Shown here in pieces: positions 18,736 through 27,067 of a DNA stretch of 64,000 nt. Each line of letters starts with the position of its first letter. Positions within the stretch are counted from its first letter, which is position 1. A program made the translations under genes and the position numbers. Below the pieces are notes generated by a model, which ran no database searches, was not told the DNA's origin, and worked only from the letters and a program-made list of their open reading frames with translations. Source of the stretch: CAISIP01 sp038326025 (GTDB taxonomy: Bacteria; Pseudomonadota; Gammaproteobacteria; Burkholderiales; Burkholderiaceae_C); assembly GCA_038326025.1 (NCBI GenBank), contig JBBQJP010000007.1, positions 1-64,000 on the forward strand. The letters are read 5' to 3'.

Positions 18736-19852
18736 ATCCATCCTGCTGTGCGCACTTTTGGGCGGCGCGGTGGTGCAGGCGCAGACGGTAAGTTATCCCG
18801 GCATCGGTCGCCCCGCAACGGCCCAGGAAATCACCGCCTGGGACATCGACGTGCGACCCGACTTCAAGGGTCTGCCCAAAGGCAAGGGAACCGTCGCCAA
18901 AGGTATGGAAGTCTGGGAAGGGAAATGTGCCTCCTGCCACGGTGTATTCGGTGAATCCAATCAGGTGTTCAGTCCGATCACCGGCGGTACGACCAAGGAG
19001 GACATGCAGACCGGTCGCGTCGCGCGTCTGAATGACTCCGGGTTCCCGGGTCGCACGACCATGATGAAGCTGGCGAACCTTTCGACGCTCTGGGACTACA
19101 TCTATCGCGCCATGCCGTGGACCGCGCCGAAGTCCCTGACGACCGAAGAGGTCTATGCGGTCACGGCCTATGTGCTCAATCTGGGTGGTGTGTTGCCGGA
19201 AGACTTCACCTTGTCCGATCAGAACATGGCCCAGGTTCAAGCCATGTTGCCTAATCGCAATGGCATGACGACGGAGCACGCGATGTGGCCCGGCAAAGGG
19301 TTCGGCTCGCGCGCGCCCGATGTGAAGGCGGTTGCATGCATGAAGGATTGCCCGGTTACTCTGGAGGTGGCCTCCAGCCTGCCTGACTTTGCGCGCAATG
19401 CCCATGGCAATCTGGCCGAACAGAATCGGCTGGTAGGCGCGCAGGTGGGGGCGGACACGACGTTGGCCGCGGGTGCTGCCAAGCCAGGGGCTGCACCGGC
19501 ACCGGCACCGAATCCTGCCGCTGCTGCGGCTCCTGCTGCTGCCGCTGCGCCGGCTGCTGCGAAGGCGGGGGCTGCGAAACCGGCGGGGGTGGATCCCGCC
19601 GCTGCCATCGCAATGACGCAGAAATATGCCTGCACTGCCTGCCATGGGATGGACAACAAGATTCTCGGCCCCAGCTTTCGCGAGATCGCCAAGAAATACG
19701 TTGCGCGCGCGGACGGGGTGGACTATCTTGCGGGCAAGATCAAGTCAGGTGGTTCGGGTGTCTGGGGCGCGGTGCCGATGCCGGCGCAGGGCCTGTCCGC
19801 AGCCGAGGCAAAAACGATCGCACAGTGGCTGTCCGAGGGTGCGAAAAAGTAG
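18719..19852 (+). CDS. soxD: SoxD diheme c-type cytochrome
   Basis: Electron-accepting subunit of SoxCD, 377 residues with an N-terminal Sec signal. The first heme site is CASCH at 70-74 and the second CTACH at 305-309, with an axial Met near 354 in VPMPAQ. Between the two domains lies an Ala/Pro-rich flexible linker (~255-295). The second heme domain closely resembles the free cytochrome encoded at 29836-30150. The start lies inside the end of soxC, so the two are translationally coupled. Confidence 0.94.
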   Translation: MSSFLKSILLCALLGGAVVQAQTVSYPGIGRPATAQEITAWDIDVRPDFKGLPKGKGTVAKGMEVWEGKCASCHGVFGESNQVFSPITGGTTKEDMQTGRVARLNDSGFPGRTTMMKLANLSTLWDYIYRAMPWTAPKSLTTEEVYAVTAYVLNLGGVLPEDFTLSDQNMAQVQAMLPNRNGMTTEHAMWPGKGFGSRAPDVKAVACMKDCPVTLEVASSLPDFARNAHGNLAEQNRLVGAQVGADTTLAAGAAKPGAAPAPAPNPAAAAAPAAAAAPAAAKAGAAKPAGVDPAAAIAMTQKYACTACHGMDNKILGPSFREIAKKYVARADGVDYLAGKIKSGGSGVWGAVPMPAQGLSAAEAKTIAQWLSEGAKK

Positions 19853-19857
19853 TCGCA

Positions 19858-19878
19858 GCATAGGGAAGTTCCCTATGC
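19858..19878 (+). promoter_or_regulatory. perfect 21-base dyad between soxD and soxY
   Basis: The arms GCATAGGGAA and TTCCCTATGC are perfectly complementary around a single central G, six bases after the soxD stop. As RNA it would fold into a nine-pair hairpin with a three-base loop. As DNA it is a symmetric protein site. An AT-rich stretch (19889-19914) with TGCTAATA follows, so a second promoter for soxYZAXB is possible. Confidence 0.6.
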
Positions 19879-19924
19879 CTGCATGATGTTAGTTAATTAG
19901 AATATGCTAATAAAGGAGTCAGCT

Positions 19925-20392
19925 ATGCATACACGTCGAGATGCCATTTTTCATTCGGCCAAAGTCGCTGCCATGCTGGCGTCGATCGGCCTGTTGCCCG
20001 TAGCTGCGCTTGCGCAGGGCGGGTCCTACAACACCGCCGCATTCGAGGCCAAGAACATGGCCGATCTGGTCAAGGCACTGGGTGGCAGTGCCCCGACCGA
20101 GAGCAAGGACGTCACCGTGACCGGTCCCGATATCGCCGAAAACGGTGCGGTTGTACCGGTCGGGGCGTCGACCACGTTGCCTGGCGTCAAACGCCTGCTG
20201 CTGCTGGTCGAAAAGAACCCTTCAATGCTCGCGGCCATGTTCGACATCACCGATGCGATCGAACCTAATGTGTCCACGCGCGTCAAGATGGGCCAGTCTT
20301 CCAATGTCTACGCGGTGGCCATGATGGCCGACGGCAAGATGCTGTACGCGCTGAAGGAAGTCAAGGTTACGTTGGGTGGTTGCGGCGGCTGA
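19925..20392 (+). CDS. soxY: sulfur-carrier subunit SoxY
   Basis: Periplasmic carrier that holds the sulfur substrate on a C-terminal cysteine, partner of SoxZ. It has 155 residues. The N-terminus RRDAIF with a hydrophobic core suggests a twin-arginine signal. The protein ends in the diagnostic GGCGG swinging arm (Cys153). The start at 19925 is set by AAAGGAG at 19912-19918; an in-frame start at 19904 would overlap that site. Intermediates attached to Cys153 are passed among SoxAX, SoxB and SoxCD. Confidence 0.96.
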   Translation: MHTRRDAIFHSAKVAAMLASIGLLPVAALAQGGSYNTAAFEAKNMADLVKALGGSAPTESKDVTVTGPDIAENGAVVPVGASTTLPGVKRLLLLVEKNPSMLAAMFDITDAIEPNVSTRVKMGQSSNVYAVAMMADGKMLYALKEVKVTLGGCGG

Positions 20393-20450
20393 GTCCGATT
20401 CTCACCTGCATTCCACAGCTCATAACAATCGAAGTCACAGGAGAAAGAAC

Positions 20451-20762
20451 ATGGCAGATCCAATGCGCATTCGCGCGCAAGCGGCAGGCGACAAGATCAC
20501 GGTTCGGGTATTGATGGGTCACGAGATGGAGACCGGTCAGCGCAAGGACTCGGCCGGCAAGCTCATTCCGGCCTGGTACATCAGCAATGTCTCGGCGCAA
20601 CTCAATGGCAAGGAAGTGATGACGGCGCAGTGGGGTCCCGCGGTGTCGAAGAATCCGTTTCTGCAGTTTGTTGTCAAAGGCGGCAAGGCTGGTGACAAGG
20701 TCACCATTTCGTGGGTCGACAACAAAGGCGACAAGCGCACTGACGAAGCCACCGTAACCTGA
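20451..20762 (+). CDS. soxZ: sulfur-carrier partner SoxZ
   Basis: A 103-residue immunoglobulin-like partner of SoxY, without its own signal peptide. It is expected to be exported with SoxY in a piggy-back complex. Recognisable segments are RIRAQAAGDKITVRVLMGHEMETG and the C-terminal VTISWVDNKGDKRTDEA. The ATG at 20451 follows AGGAGAAAG. A strong hairpin lies directly downstream. Confidence 0.95.
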   Translation: MADPMRIRAQAAGDKITVRVLMGHEMETGQRKDSAGKLIPAWYISNVSAQLNGKEVMTAQWGPAVSKNPFLQFVVKGGKAGDKVTISWVDNKGDKRTDEATVT

Positions 20763-20767
20763 TGCGT

Positions 20768-20795
20768 GGCCGCCGACCCCTTGGGTCGGCTGGCC
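20768..20795 (+). promoter_or_regulatory. intercistronic hairpin between soxZ and soxA
   Basis: GGCC-GCCGACCC pairs with GGGTCGGC-GGCC around a CTT loop with one bulged T, giving twelve pairs. There is no T-run, so it is more likely an mRNA-stability or processing element, or an attenuator, than a full terminator. Confidence 0.65.
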
Positions 20796-20858
20796 ATCCC
20801 CCGTGATGGTCAACGGCACGCAGTTGTCCCGAATTCAAAACAACAACGCGAGGAGACC

Positions 20859-21656
20859 ATGAAAAAACGACTGATCACATCCCTGTTGCTGGTAGCCTGT
20901 GTCGGTGTGTCGGCGCAGACCAAGTCAACGGCAGACGGCATTGCCGAATACCGCAAGATGCTCGAAGACGGCAATCCTGCCGACCTGTACGAAGCCAAGG
21001 GCGCGGAGCTCTGGAAGAAGAAGCGCGGACCCAAAAACGCGTCACTCGAGCAATGTGACCTGGGCCAGGGGCCAGGCAAGGTCAAGGGCGCGTTCGTGCA
21101 ATTGCCGCGCTATTTTGCCGACACCAACCGCGTACAGGATCTGGAATCGCGTTTGCTGAGCTGCATGGAGACTTTGCAGGGCATGGACGCTGCAGCTATC
21201 GCGAAGACCGGTTTCGGTCGCGGCGAGCAGGCCAATATCGAATCGCTGGTGGCCTATGTCTCCGCCGAATCGCGTGGCTTGAAGATCAGCCTGCCGCAAT
21301 CACATGCGCAGGAAAAGACCATGTATGAGGTCGGCAAACGGGCCTTCTTCTACCGCGCCGGACCCTACGACTTTTCATGTGCCTCCTGCCATGGCGAAGA
21401 CGGCAAGCGTATCCGCCTGCAGGATCTGCCCGACCTGACCACAAATCCCGGTGACGGCGTAGGCTTTGCCGCCTGGCCGGCCTATCGCGTCGGCAACGGC
21501 CAGTTGTGGGGCATGCAGCGACGCCTCAACGATTGCTTCCGCCAGCAGCGATTCCCGTATCCGGGATACGCGTCAGACGTGACGATTGCGCTGGGTGTTT
21601 ACATGGGTGTCAATGCCAAGGGTGCCGAATCGATCGCACCCGCCATCAAACGCTAA
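20859..21656 (+). CDS. soxA: SoxA, L-cysteine S-thiosulfotransferase subunit
   Basis: Catalytic subunit of SoxAX, which oxidatively couples thiosulfate to SoxY. It has 265 residues with a Sec signal of ~19 residues. There is one heme site, CASCH at 174-178. The N-terminal domain retains only cysteines 66 and 102, expected to form a disulfide where diheme SoxA carries a second heme. Cys226 in RRLNDCFRQQRFP is the active-site cysteine that becomes a persulfide ligand to the heme. It is therefore a mono-heme SoxA. The ATG at 20859 follows GAGGAG. Confidence 0.95.
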   Translation: MKKRLITSLLLVACVGVSAQTKSTADGIAEYRKMLEDGNPADLYEAKGAELWKKKRGPKNASLEQCDLGQGPGKVKGAFVQLPRYFADTNRVQDLESRLLSCMETLQGMDAAAIAKTGFGRGEQANIESLVAYVSAESRGLKISLPQSHAQEKTMYEVGKRAFFYRAGPYDFSCASCHGEDGKRIRLQDLPDLTTNPGDGVGFAAWPAYRVGNGQLWGMQRRLNDCFRQQRFPYPGYASDVTIALGVYMGVNAKGAESIAPAIKR

Positions 21657-21669
21657 GGAGCACTGCACC

Positions 21670-22323
21670 ATGAAAAGGAACAAAACTCGCCTCCTGTTGT
21701 CTGTTACGGGCGCGCTGGCCCTGGCCGGTTGTGCGGCTGTTGCTCCCAAGCCTGATTACGATGCCATGATCGACAAGATCATGATGGCCTCGTTCCGGGA
21801 CCAGGGCATCGCCAAGGTCGATCGGCTCAAGCAGGATGCCAGCAACGAGGCGTGCTCCGATGCGCAGGGCAAGGATCTGCCCGAGGCCAAGGCCAAGGCG
21901 ATCGAGGCTGCAAACCTCAAGACCGTCAAACTGCCCGCAGACGGCAAGTTCATCGGCGACTGGAAGACCGGCGAAAAGCTCGCGCAAAATGGCCGTGGCA
22001 TGACCTGGTCCGATGACTCGGCCGCTACCAGCGCCAACGGCGGCAACTGCTACAACTGCCACCAGATCGACAAGGCCGAGATCTCCTACGGAACGATTGG
22101 CCCAAGCCTGCTCAACTACGGCAAGATCCGCGGTGTCAGCGATCCGGCCAGTGCCGCAGCGAAACCCATCGTGGAATACACCTGGGGCAAGTTGTACAAC
22201 GCCAAGGCCTATAACGCGTGTTCGGCCATGCCGCGCTTCGGTCATGCGGGCATGCTCGACGAGAAGCAACTCAAGGACCTGATGGCCTTGCTGCTCGATC
22301 CGAAGTCGCCGGTCAACCAATAA
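21670..22323 (+). CDS. soxX: SoxX c-type cytochrome
   Basis: Heme subunit of SoxAX, 217 residues. The heme site is CYNCH (127-131), with a likely Met ligand at 187 in CSAMPRFG. The N-terminus has a signal with LAGC (Cys21), so the protein may be a lipoprotein that tethers SoxAX to a membrane. Residues ~25-110 form an extra Lys-rich N-terminal region, absent from the shortest SoxX proteins. A ribosome site lies 13 bases after the soxA stop. Confidence 0.93.
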   Translation: MKRNKTRLLLSVTGALALAGCAAVAPKPDYDAMIDKIMMASFRDQGIAKVDRLKQDASNEACSDAQGKDLPEAKAKAIEAANLKTVKLPADGKFIGDWKTGEKLAQNGRGMTWSDDSAATSANGGNCYNCHQIDKAEISYGTIGPSLLNYGKIRGVSDPASAAAKPIVEYTWGKLYNAKAYNACSAMPRFGHAGMLDEKQLKDLMALLLDPKSPVNQ

Positions 22324-22332
22324 GACCGGCCG

Positions 22333-22356
22333 CAGGCCCGCCGGTGTGCGGGCCTG
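22333..22356 (+). terminator. hairpin between soxX and soxB
   Basis: A perfect eight-pair stem, CAGGCCCG (22333-22340) and CGGGCCTG (22349-22356), with an eight-base loop, followed by ATTTCTCTCC. The weak T-tract suggests partial termination, or protection of the upstream mRNA end, rather than the end of the operon. Confidence 0.6.
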
Positions 22357-22389
22357 ATTTCTCTCCTTCATATCATTGATTGCTGATTT

Positions 22390-24126
22390 ATGAATTTGTC
22401 CAAGCGCGAATTCCTGCAGGTCCTGAGCGCTGCATCCGTCGCGGGCATGGGTCTGGCGCGCCACGCCAACGTTGATGCCGCTACAGCGCAGGCGGGTCTC
22501 TATGACACTGCGACGTTCGGAAATGTGTCGTTTCTGCACATGACCGACTGCCACGCGCAGCTCAAACCGATCTACTTCCGCGAACCCAGCGTCAACATCG
22601 GCATCGAATCCATGGAGGGCAAGCTGCCGCACCTGGTCGGTGAGCACCTGCTCAAGCGTGCCGGCGTCAAACCAGGCAGCGCGCAGGCGCATGCATACAC
22701 CTATATCGATTTCCAGCAGGCTGCGCGCCGCTACGGCAAGGTCGGTGGATTCGCACACCTGACAACCTTGGTCAAGCAGCTCAAGTCGAGTCGTCCGGGT
22801 GCATTGCTGCTCGACGGCGGCGACACCTGGCAAGGCTCGGCCACCTCGTTGTGGACGAATGCGCAGGACATGGTCGACGCCTGCAAGCTGCTGGGCGTGG
22901 ATGTCATGACCGGTCATTGGGAGTTCACCTACGGCATGGAGCGGGTCAAGGAGATCGTCGAAAAGGACTTCCAGGGCAAGATCGACTTCGTGGCTCAGAA
23001 CGTCAAGACCACTGATTTCGGCGATCCGGTATTCAAGCCCTACACCATGCGCGAGATCAATGGTGTGTCGTGCGCCATCATCGGCCAGGCCTTCCCCTAC
23101 ACGCCGATCGCCAACCCGCGTTACCTGGTGGCCGACTGGAGCTTCGGCATCCAGGACGAGAACATGCAGAAGATGGTCGACGAGGTGCGTGCCAAGGGCG
23201 CGAAGGTCGTCGTCGTGTTGTCGCACAACGGCATGGACGTCGATCTGCAGATGGCCAGCAGGGTGCGCGGTATCGACGCCATATTCGGTGGTCACACCCA
23301 CGATGGTGTGCCGGTTGCGGTTCCGGTGGCCAACGCCGGCGGCAAGACCCTGGTCACCAACGCGGGAAGCAACGGCAAGTTCCTCGGCGTCATGGACTTC
23401 GACGTCAAGGACGGCAAGGTCGCAGACTTTCGTTATCGTCTCTTGCCGGTGTTTGCCAACCAGCTCAAGGCCGACCCTGCGATGGAAGCGCTGATCAACA
23501 AGGTGCGCCAGCCGTATGAAGCCAAGTTGGCGGAGAAGCTGGCCGTGACCGATGGCCTGTTGTACCGACGCGGCAACTTCAATGGGTCGTGGGACCAGCT
23601 GATATGCGATGCATTGATGGATGTGCAGGGTGCCGAAATTGCGTTCTCGCCGGGCTTTCGCTGGGGGACCTCGTTGTTGGCCGGAGATACCATCACACGT
23701 GAATTGTTGATGGACCAATTGGCCATCACCTATCCGTATGCGACAGTCAACGACATGAGCGGCGAGATGATCAAGACGGTGCTCGAAGACGTGGCCGACA
23801 ACCTGTTCAATCCGGATCCCTATTACCAGCAGGGTGGCGACATGGTGCGGGTCGGCGGTCTGGCCTATACCTGCGATCCATTGCAGAAGATGGGCAGCCG
23901 GATTTCCGCGATGCGGCTCGGTGGCAAGGCGATCGAGGCCGGCAAGAACTACAAGGTGGCCGGCTGGGCGCCAGTCGCCGAGGAAGCCCGTACTGCGCCT
24001 GGCAGCAAGCCGGTCTGGGACGTGGTCGAAACCTGGCTCAAGGCACAGGGGGGCAGGGTCAAGGCGCGCAAGATCAATACGCCTACGCTGGTGGGGGTCA
24101 AGGGCAATCCCGGCATTGTGGCTTGA
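22390..24126 (+). CDS. soxB: thiosulfohydrolase SoxB
   Basis: Dimanganese enzyme that hydrolyses the terminal sulfone of SoxY-bound thiosulfate to sulfate. It has 578 residues. The N-terminus resembles a twin-arginine signal with Lys-Arg (SKREFLQVLS). Metallophosphoesterase motifs appear in order: TDCH at 52-55, GGDTWQGS at 143-150, GHWEFTYG at 175-182, and further on HNGMD and GGHTHDG. The C-terminal 5'-nucleotidase domain includes FSPGFRWG. It starts 66 bases after soxX, beyond a hairpin. Confidence 0.97.
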   Translation: MNLSKREFLQVLSAASVAGMGLARHANVDAATAQAGLYDTATFGNVSFLHMTDCHAQLKPIYFREPSVNIGIESMEGKLPHLVGEHLLKRAGVKPGSAQAHAYTYIDFQQAARRYGKVGGFAHLTTLVKQLKSSRPGALLLDGGDTWQGSATSLWTNAQDMVDACKLLGVDVMTGHWEFTYGMERVKEIVEKDFQGKIDFVAQNVKTTDFGDPVFKPYTMREINGVSCAIIGQAFPYTPIANPRYLVADWSFGIQDENMQKMVDEVRAKGAKVVVVLSHNGMDVDLQMASRVRGIDAIFGGHTHDGVPVAVPVANAGGKTLVTNAGSNGKFLGVMDFDVKDGKVADFRYRLLPVFANQLKADPAMEALINKVRQPYEAKLAEKLAVTDGLLYRRGNFNGSWDQLICDALMDVQGAEIAFSPGFRWGTSLLAGDTITRELLMDQLAITYPYATVNDMSGEMIKTVLEDVADNLFNPDPYYQQGGDMVRVGGLAYTCDPLQKMGSRISAMRLGGKAIEAGKNYKVAGWAPVAEEARTAPGSKPVWDVVETWLKAQGGRVKARKINTPTLVGVKGNPGIVA

Positions 24127-24161
24127 TCCAGCAAACGAAGACCCAGTGCGAGGACATTGCC

Positions 24162-24683
24162 ATGATGAAATTTCGTTCGACATTGACCCCGGTGCTGGGC
24201 TGTATCGTCTGGCTGGCCTCAATGTCGGCCCTTGCGCAGACGGCTCCCAGCACATTCAGTATCAAACTGATGACACCTGATACGGCGCTGGTCGCGGCAC
24301 GCGCTGCCCTCGAGGATTGCCGCCGGCAGGGCTTTCAAGTTACGGTAGCCGTGGTAGACCGCTTTGGCATCTTGCAGGTGCTGCTGCGCGATCGATTTGC
24401 CGGTGCACACACCGTGGGCGTGGCGAGCGACAAGGCCTGGACTGCTGCAAGCTTCAAGACGGCGACGGGTGCGTTCGGCCATGAGACCCAGGCGGGAAAA
24501 CCCATGAGCGCACTGCGCTCGCACCCGCGCGTACTTGCGGCCGGTGGCGGTCAGGTCATCGAGAGCGGGGGCGCCTTGCTCGGTGCCATCGGCGTCTCGG
24601 GAGCGCCTGGCGGTGATGCGGATGACTCGTGTGCCGGTGCGGGCATTCGCGCCATTACCGACATCCTGGAGCTGCAAGGGTAA
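24162..24683 (+). CDS. GlcG/HbpS-like heme-binding family protein, periplasmic
   Basis: A 173-residue protein with a Sec signal (residues 1-26, ending SALAQ), followed by a GlcG/HbpS/DUF336 domain. The domain shows VTVAVVDRFGILQVLLRD, GGGQVIESGGALLGAIGVSGA and the closing GDADDSCAGAGI. Family members bind heme or small ligands, and copies often sit in sulfur-oxidation clusters with no proven role. The ATG at 24162 follows GAGGAC; an earlier TTG overlapping soxB has no ribosome site. Confidence 0.88.
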   Translation: MMKFRSTLTPVLGCIVWLASMSALAQTAPSTFSIKLMTPDTALVAARAALEDCRRQGFQVTVAVVDRFGILQVLLRDRFAGAHTVGVASDKAWTAASFKTATGAFGHETQAGKPMSALRSHPRVLAAGGGQVIESGGALLGAIGVSGAPGGDADDSCAGAGIRAITDILELQG

Positions 24684-24693
24684 TTACGTATGC

Positions 24694-24739
24694 AAGCAAT
24701 TGCTTATGTAGTTGCCTGTGAGCCGATAATTCAATCGGC
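24694..24739 (+). promoter_or_regulatory. paired dyads before the DsrE gene
   Basis: AAGCAATTGCTT (24694-24705) is a perfect twelve-base palindrome. GCCGAT / ATCGGC (24722-24727 and 24734-24739) form a second inverted repeat. Together with local AT-richness they could be a promoter/operator for the DsrE gene, or a weak transcript end after the GlcG-like gene. Confidence 0.4.
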
Positions 24740-24817
24740 ATCGCTCCGATTTCCAGGGGCTTTTGGCGGCGCTCTACTTTGGGGCGCTGTTGTTTGATCA
24801 ACTAGTAGGAGACTGTC

Positions 24818-25231
24818 ATGCGCATCTGGAAAATTTGTTCTGCCCTGGTGCTGGGTTTTGCGGCCTCGGTCGCGATGGCTCAGGATATGGTTGTCTACCA
24901 TATCAACGATGCGGCCGAGCAGGCGCTGGGCGGACTGCGCAACGTCAAGAATCACCTGGATGTCGACCCGAGTGCGAAGATTACCGTTGTCACGCACGCG
25001 CAGGGTGTTGACTTTCTGATGGACGGTGCCAAGGACAAGAACGGCGCACTGTATTCCGGCCCGGTTGCAGCGCTCAAGGCGCGTGGCGTAAATTTCGAGA
25101 TTTGCGAGATCACGCTGGCCAATCGCAACCTGAAAAAGTCGCAGTTCATTCTGGAGGCTGACTTCACGCCGTCGGGCGTGGTTCGTCTGGCCAAATTGCA
25201 GAAACAAGGTGCTGCCTACATCAGGCCATGA
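24818..25231 (+). CDS. periplasmic DsrE/F-like protein
   Basis: A 137-residue protein with a Sec signal (residues 1-21, cut after AMA) and a DsrE-like fold: VVYHINDAAEQALGGLRNVKNHL, then VVTHAQGVDFLMDGA, and FEICEITLANRNLK. The only cysteine in the mature part (in FEICE) could carry a persulfide. Exported DsrE proteins are frequent in sox clusters and are thought to handle sulfane sulfur. A ribosome site with AGGAG precedes the ATG. Confidence 0.85.
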   Translation: MRIWKICSALVLGFAASVAMAQDMVVYHINDAAEQALGGLRNVKNHLDVDPSAKITVVTHAQGVDFLMDGAKDKNGALYSGPVAALKARGVNFEICEITLANRNLKKSQFILEADFTPSGVVRLAKLQKQGAAYIRP

Positions 25232-25242
25232 TCGGGTGGGCT

Positions 25243-25280
25243 CCCCGGCGCAGCGAGCCTGACCGGGCGCTGCGCCGGGG
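25243..25280. terminator. bidirectional hairpin between dsrE and fccB
   Basis: CCCCGGCGCAGCG (25243-25255) and CGCTGCGCCGGGG (25268-25280) are perfectly complementary over thirteen pairs, with a twelve-base loop. It sits exactly between two convergent genes. There is no T-run, so it probably works as a strong block or mRNA end in both directions. Confidence 0.75.
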
Positions 25281-25300
25281 GCGTTCAACCCCACTAACGT

Positions 25301-26578
25301 TCAGCCGAGTGAGTCCGCCCAGATATTGCGCGCCCAGGCCATGGCGTAGTCCGCTTCCTGCTCGTTGCGCGCAGATGAAACCCCGCCAGATCCGGCGACC
25401 GCCTTGAAGGTTTTCTCGGCTGCCACGTACTCGTGCACGCTGGCCACATGCACCACCTCGGTCGGGCTGACAAAGCTGTAGCAGGTATTGGTCAGCATCG
25501 GGCTGGTATTCGGCGCCAAGCCTTTGATCTGCGCAACAACAGCCGCCGCGGCGACCTTGGCCTGGTTATTGGCCATGTGGCCCGATTTGGGCATGGCCGG
25601 CGCGGATTGGGTCGAGTCACCCAGCACATGGATGCCCGGGGCGGCAGTCGATTCGAAGTTCAGGAAGTTGACATGGCACCAGCGCCCATTGGCGTTGGCC
25701 AGGCCGGTTTGCACGGCAATGGCGCCGGCGCGCATCGGTGGAACGACGTTGAGCACATCGGCCTTGACCGGGTCCTGGAAATCGAATCGCAGCGTGCGGC
25801 TGGCGCCGTCCACCGCCACGGCCTTGTGCTGGCCGCGGTATTCCAGCAGACCCGGATACAGGTCGGCCCACGCCTTCTTGAACAATGGCCCCTTGGATGT
25901 GACGTCCTGGTTGGCGTCCAACACCAGCACCTTGCTGCGGGGTTTGTGTTTCTTCAGATAGGCTGCAACGATGCTGGCGCGCTCATAGGGCCCGGGTGGG
26001 CAGCGGTAGGGCGCCTCCGGAATGGACAAGGCGTAAACACCGCCGTCGCGCATGGCCTGCAACTGCTCGTACAGAGCCTGGGTTTCAGCGCCAGCCTTCC
26101 ATGCGTGCAGGATCTGGCCTTGCGTATTGGCCTGGCGCAGGCCCTGGACGGAATCGAACAAAAGCTCGATGCCGGGCGAGAGGATCAAGGTGTCGTAACC
26201 GATATCGGCGCCGCCGGCCAGCCGCACAGACTTCTTGGCCGCGTCAATCGCCGTCACGGTGTCGTGCACCACCTGTACGCCGTGCCGCTTGCGTAAACCC
26301 TCGTAAGAGGTGGTGATGTCGGCCAAACGCCGCACACCACCGATGACCAGATTGGAGATCGGACAAGAGACGAAATTCGCATTCGGCTCAACCAGCACGA
26401 CGTCGATGCTGTTGCCTGAGAGCAGCCGTACATATTTGGCTGCCGTGGCGCCGCCATAACCGCCCCCCACCACAAGCACCCTGGCCTTGGCGGGCACACC
26501 GGAAGATGTGGCGCAGCCACCCACGGCAGCAAGCGCGCTGCCGGCCAACAGACCCTGAACAAGATCGCGTCGATTCAT
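25301..26578 (-). CDS. fccB: flavocytochrome c sulfide dehydrogenase flavoprotein (FccB/SoxF)
   Basis: Flavoprotein subunit that oxidises sulfide to sulfur and passes electrons to its cytochrome partner. It has 425 residues, a twin-arginine-like start (NRRDLVQG) and a possible lipobox ending at Cys22. The FAD site is VLVVGGGYGGATAAKY. Cys72 in NFVSCPISN matches the covalent flavin cysteine of Allochromatium FccB; Cys193 (YRCPPGPYER) and Cys366 (NTCYSF) match its redox disulfide. The ATG at 26578 follows AGGAAC. It is cotranscribed with the cytochrome gene just upstream (10-base gap). Confidence 0.93.
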   Translation of the reverse strand: MNRRDLVQGLLAGSALAAVGGCATSSGVPAKARVLVVGGGYGGATAAKYVRLLSGNSIDVVLVEPNANFVSCPISNLVIGGVRRLADITTSYEGLRKRHGVQVVHDTVTAIDAAKKSVRLAGGADIGYDTLILSPGIELLFDSVQGLRQANTQGQILHAWKAGAETQALYEQLQAMRDGGVYALSIPEAPYRCPPGPYERASIVAAYLKKHKPRSKVLVLDANQDVTSKGPLFKKAWADLYPGLLEYRGQHKAVAVDGASRTLRFDFQDPVKADVLNVVPPMRAGAIAVQTGLANANGRWCHVNFLNFESTAAPGIHVLGDSTQSAPAMPKSGHMANNQAKVAAAAVVAQIKGLAPNTSPMLTNTCYSFVSPTEVVHVASVHEYVAAEKTFKAVAGSGGVSSARNEQEADYAMAWARNIWADSLG

Positions 26579-26588
26579 CGGGTGTTCC

Positions 26589-26921
26589 TCATTTCTGCGC
26601 GGCGAAATAGGCTGCGAGTTGGTCAATCTGCGCGTTGCTGTAGCCCTTGGCCAACTGGTGCATCACGGTGGCCTGGCGTGTACCGTCGCGAAAGGCCACC
26701 ATTTGCGCGACGATGAATTCCTTGCTTTGTCCGGCCAGGCGCGCGCTGCCCGAGCCGGGAACGGCACGTCCGTCGGTGCCGTGGCAGCTGGCGCAGGTCG
26801 CAGCCAGCGCCCGGGCCTGGAGTTCTGTCGCCGTCTGGCCGATGGCATTGCCGCCAAGTCCAGCAAGCATCACGCCGATGGCTGCGGAATGTTGGGTCCA
26901 ACCGATACGAGGTTTGTTCAA
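26589..26921 (-). CDS. fccA: class I cytochrome c, partner of FccB
   Basis: Small mono-heme cytochrome, 110 residues, that accepts electrons from FccB. It has a Sec signal to about residue 29, a heme site CASCH at 43-47 and a likely Met87 ligand. The start is a TTG at 26921, chosen because a perfect AAGGAGG (26927-26933 read leftward) lies five bases before it. An upstream frame beginning at 26990 lacks such a site and would spoil the signal peptide. It is divergent from the metallo-hydrolase gene. Confidence 0.88.
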   Translation of the reverse strand: MNKPRIGWTQHSAAIGVMLAGLGGNAIGQTATELQARALAATCASCHGTDGRAVPGSGSARLAGQSKEFIVAQMVAFRDGTRQATVMHQLAKGYSNAQIDQLAAYFAAQK

Positions 26922-27067
26922 GTTCGCCTCCTTGATGGGTGAAATCCGTTCGTCCCCTGACCGGCTCACGTGGCAGCTGGTCAGCCGCACTCATTTGACC
27001 GGACTCTTGTCGAATTTTCAAGAGTATCATCCTATGCGGATATAGCGAAAACCCAGGGGTCTCCACA
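26922..27067 (+). promoter_or_regulatory. divergent promoter region fccA / metallo-hydrolase
   Basis: 146 bases between oppositely directed sulfur genes. An AT-rich block with AGTATCATCC and GGATATAGC (around 27021-27047) stands out from the GC-rich surroundings. It is a plausible target for one of the two ArsR-type regulators. No exact dyad was confirmed. Confidence 0.4.

Noticed and set aside
19495..19600. Ala/Pro-rich low-complexity stretch as a possible frameshift or repeat insertion
   Set aside because: The frame of SoxD continues correctly through it to a proper second heme domain, so it is a normal interdomain linker.
21646..24255. Long leftward open frame opposite soxX and soxB
   Set aside because: Its composition is typical of an antisense shadow, rich in His, Asp and Leu without motifs. 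soxX and soxB are certain on the other strand.
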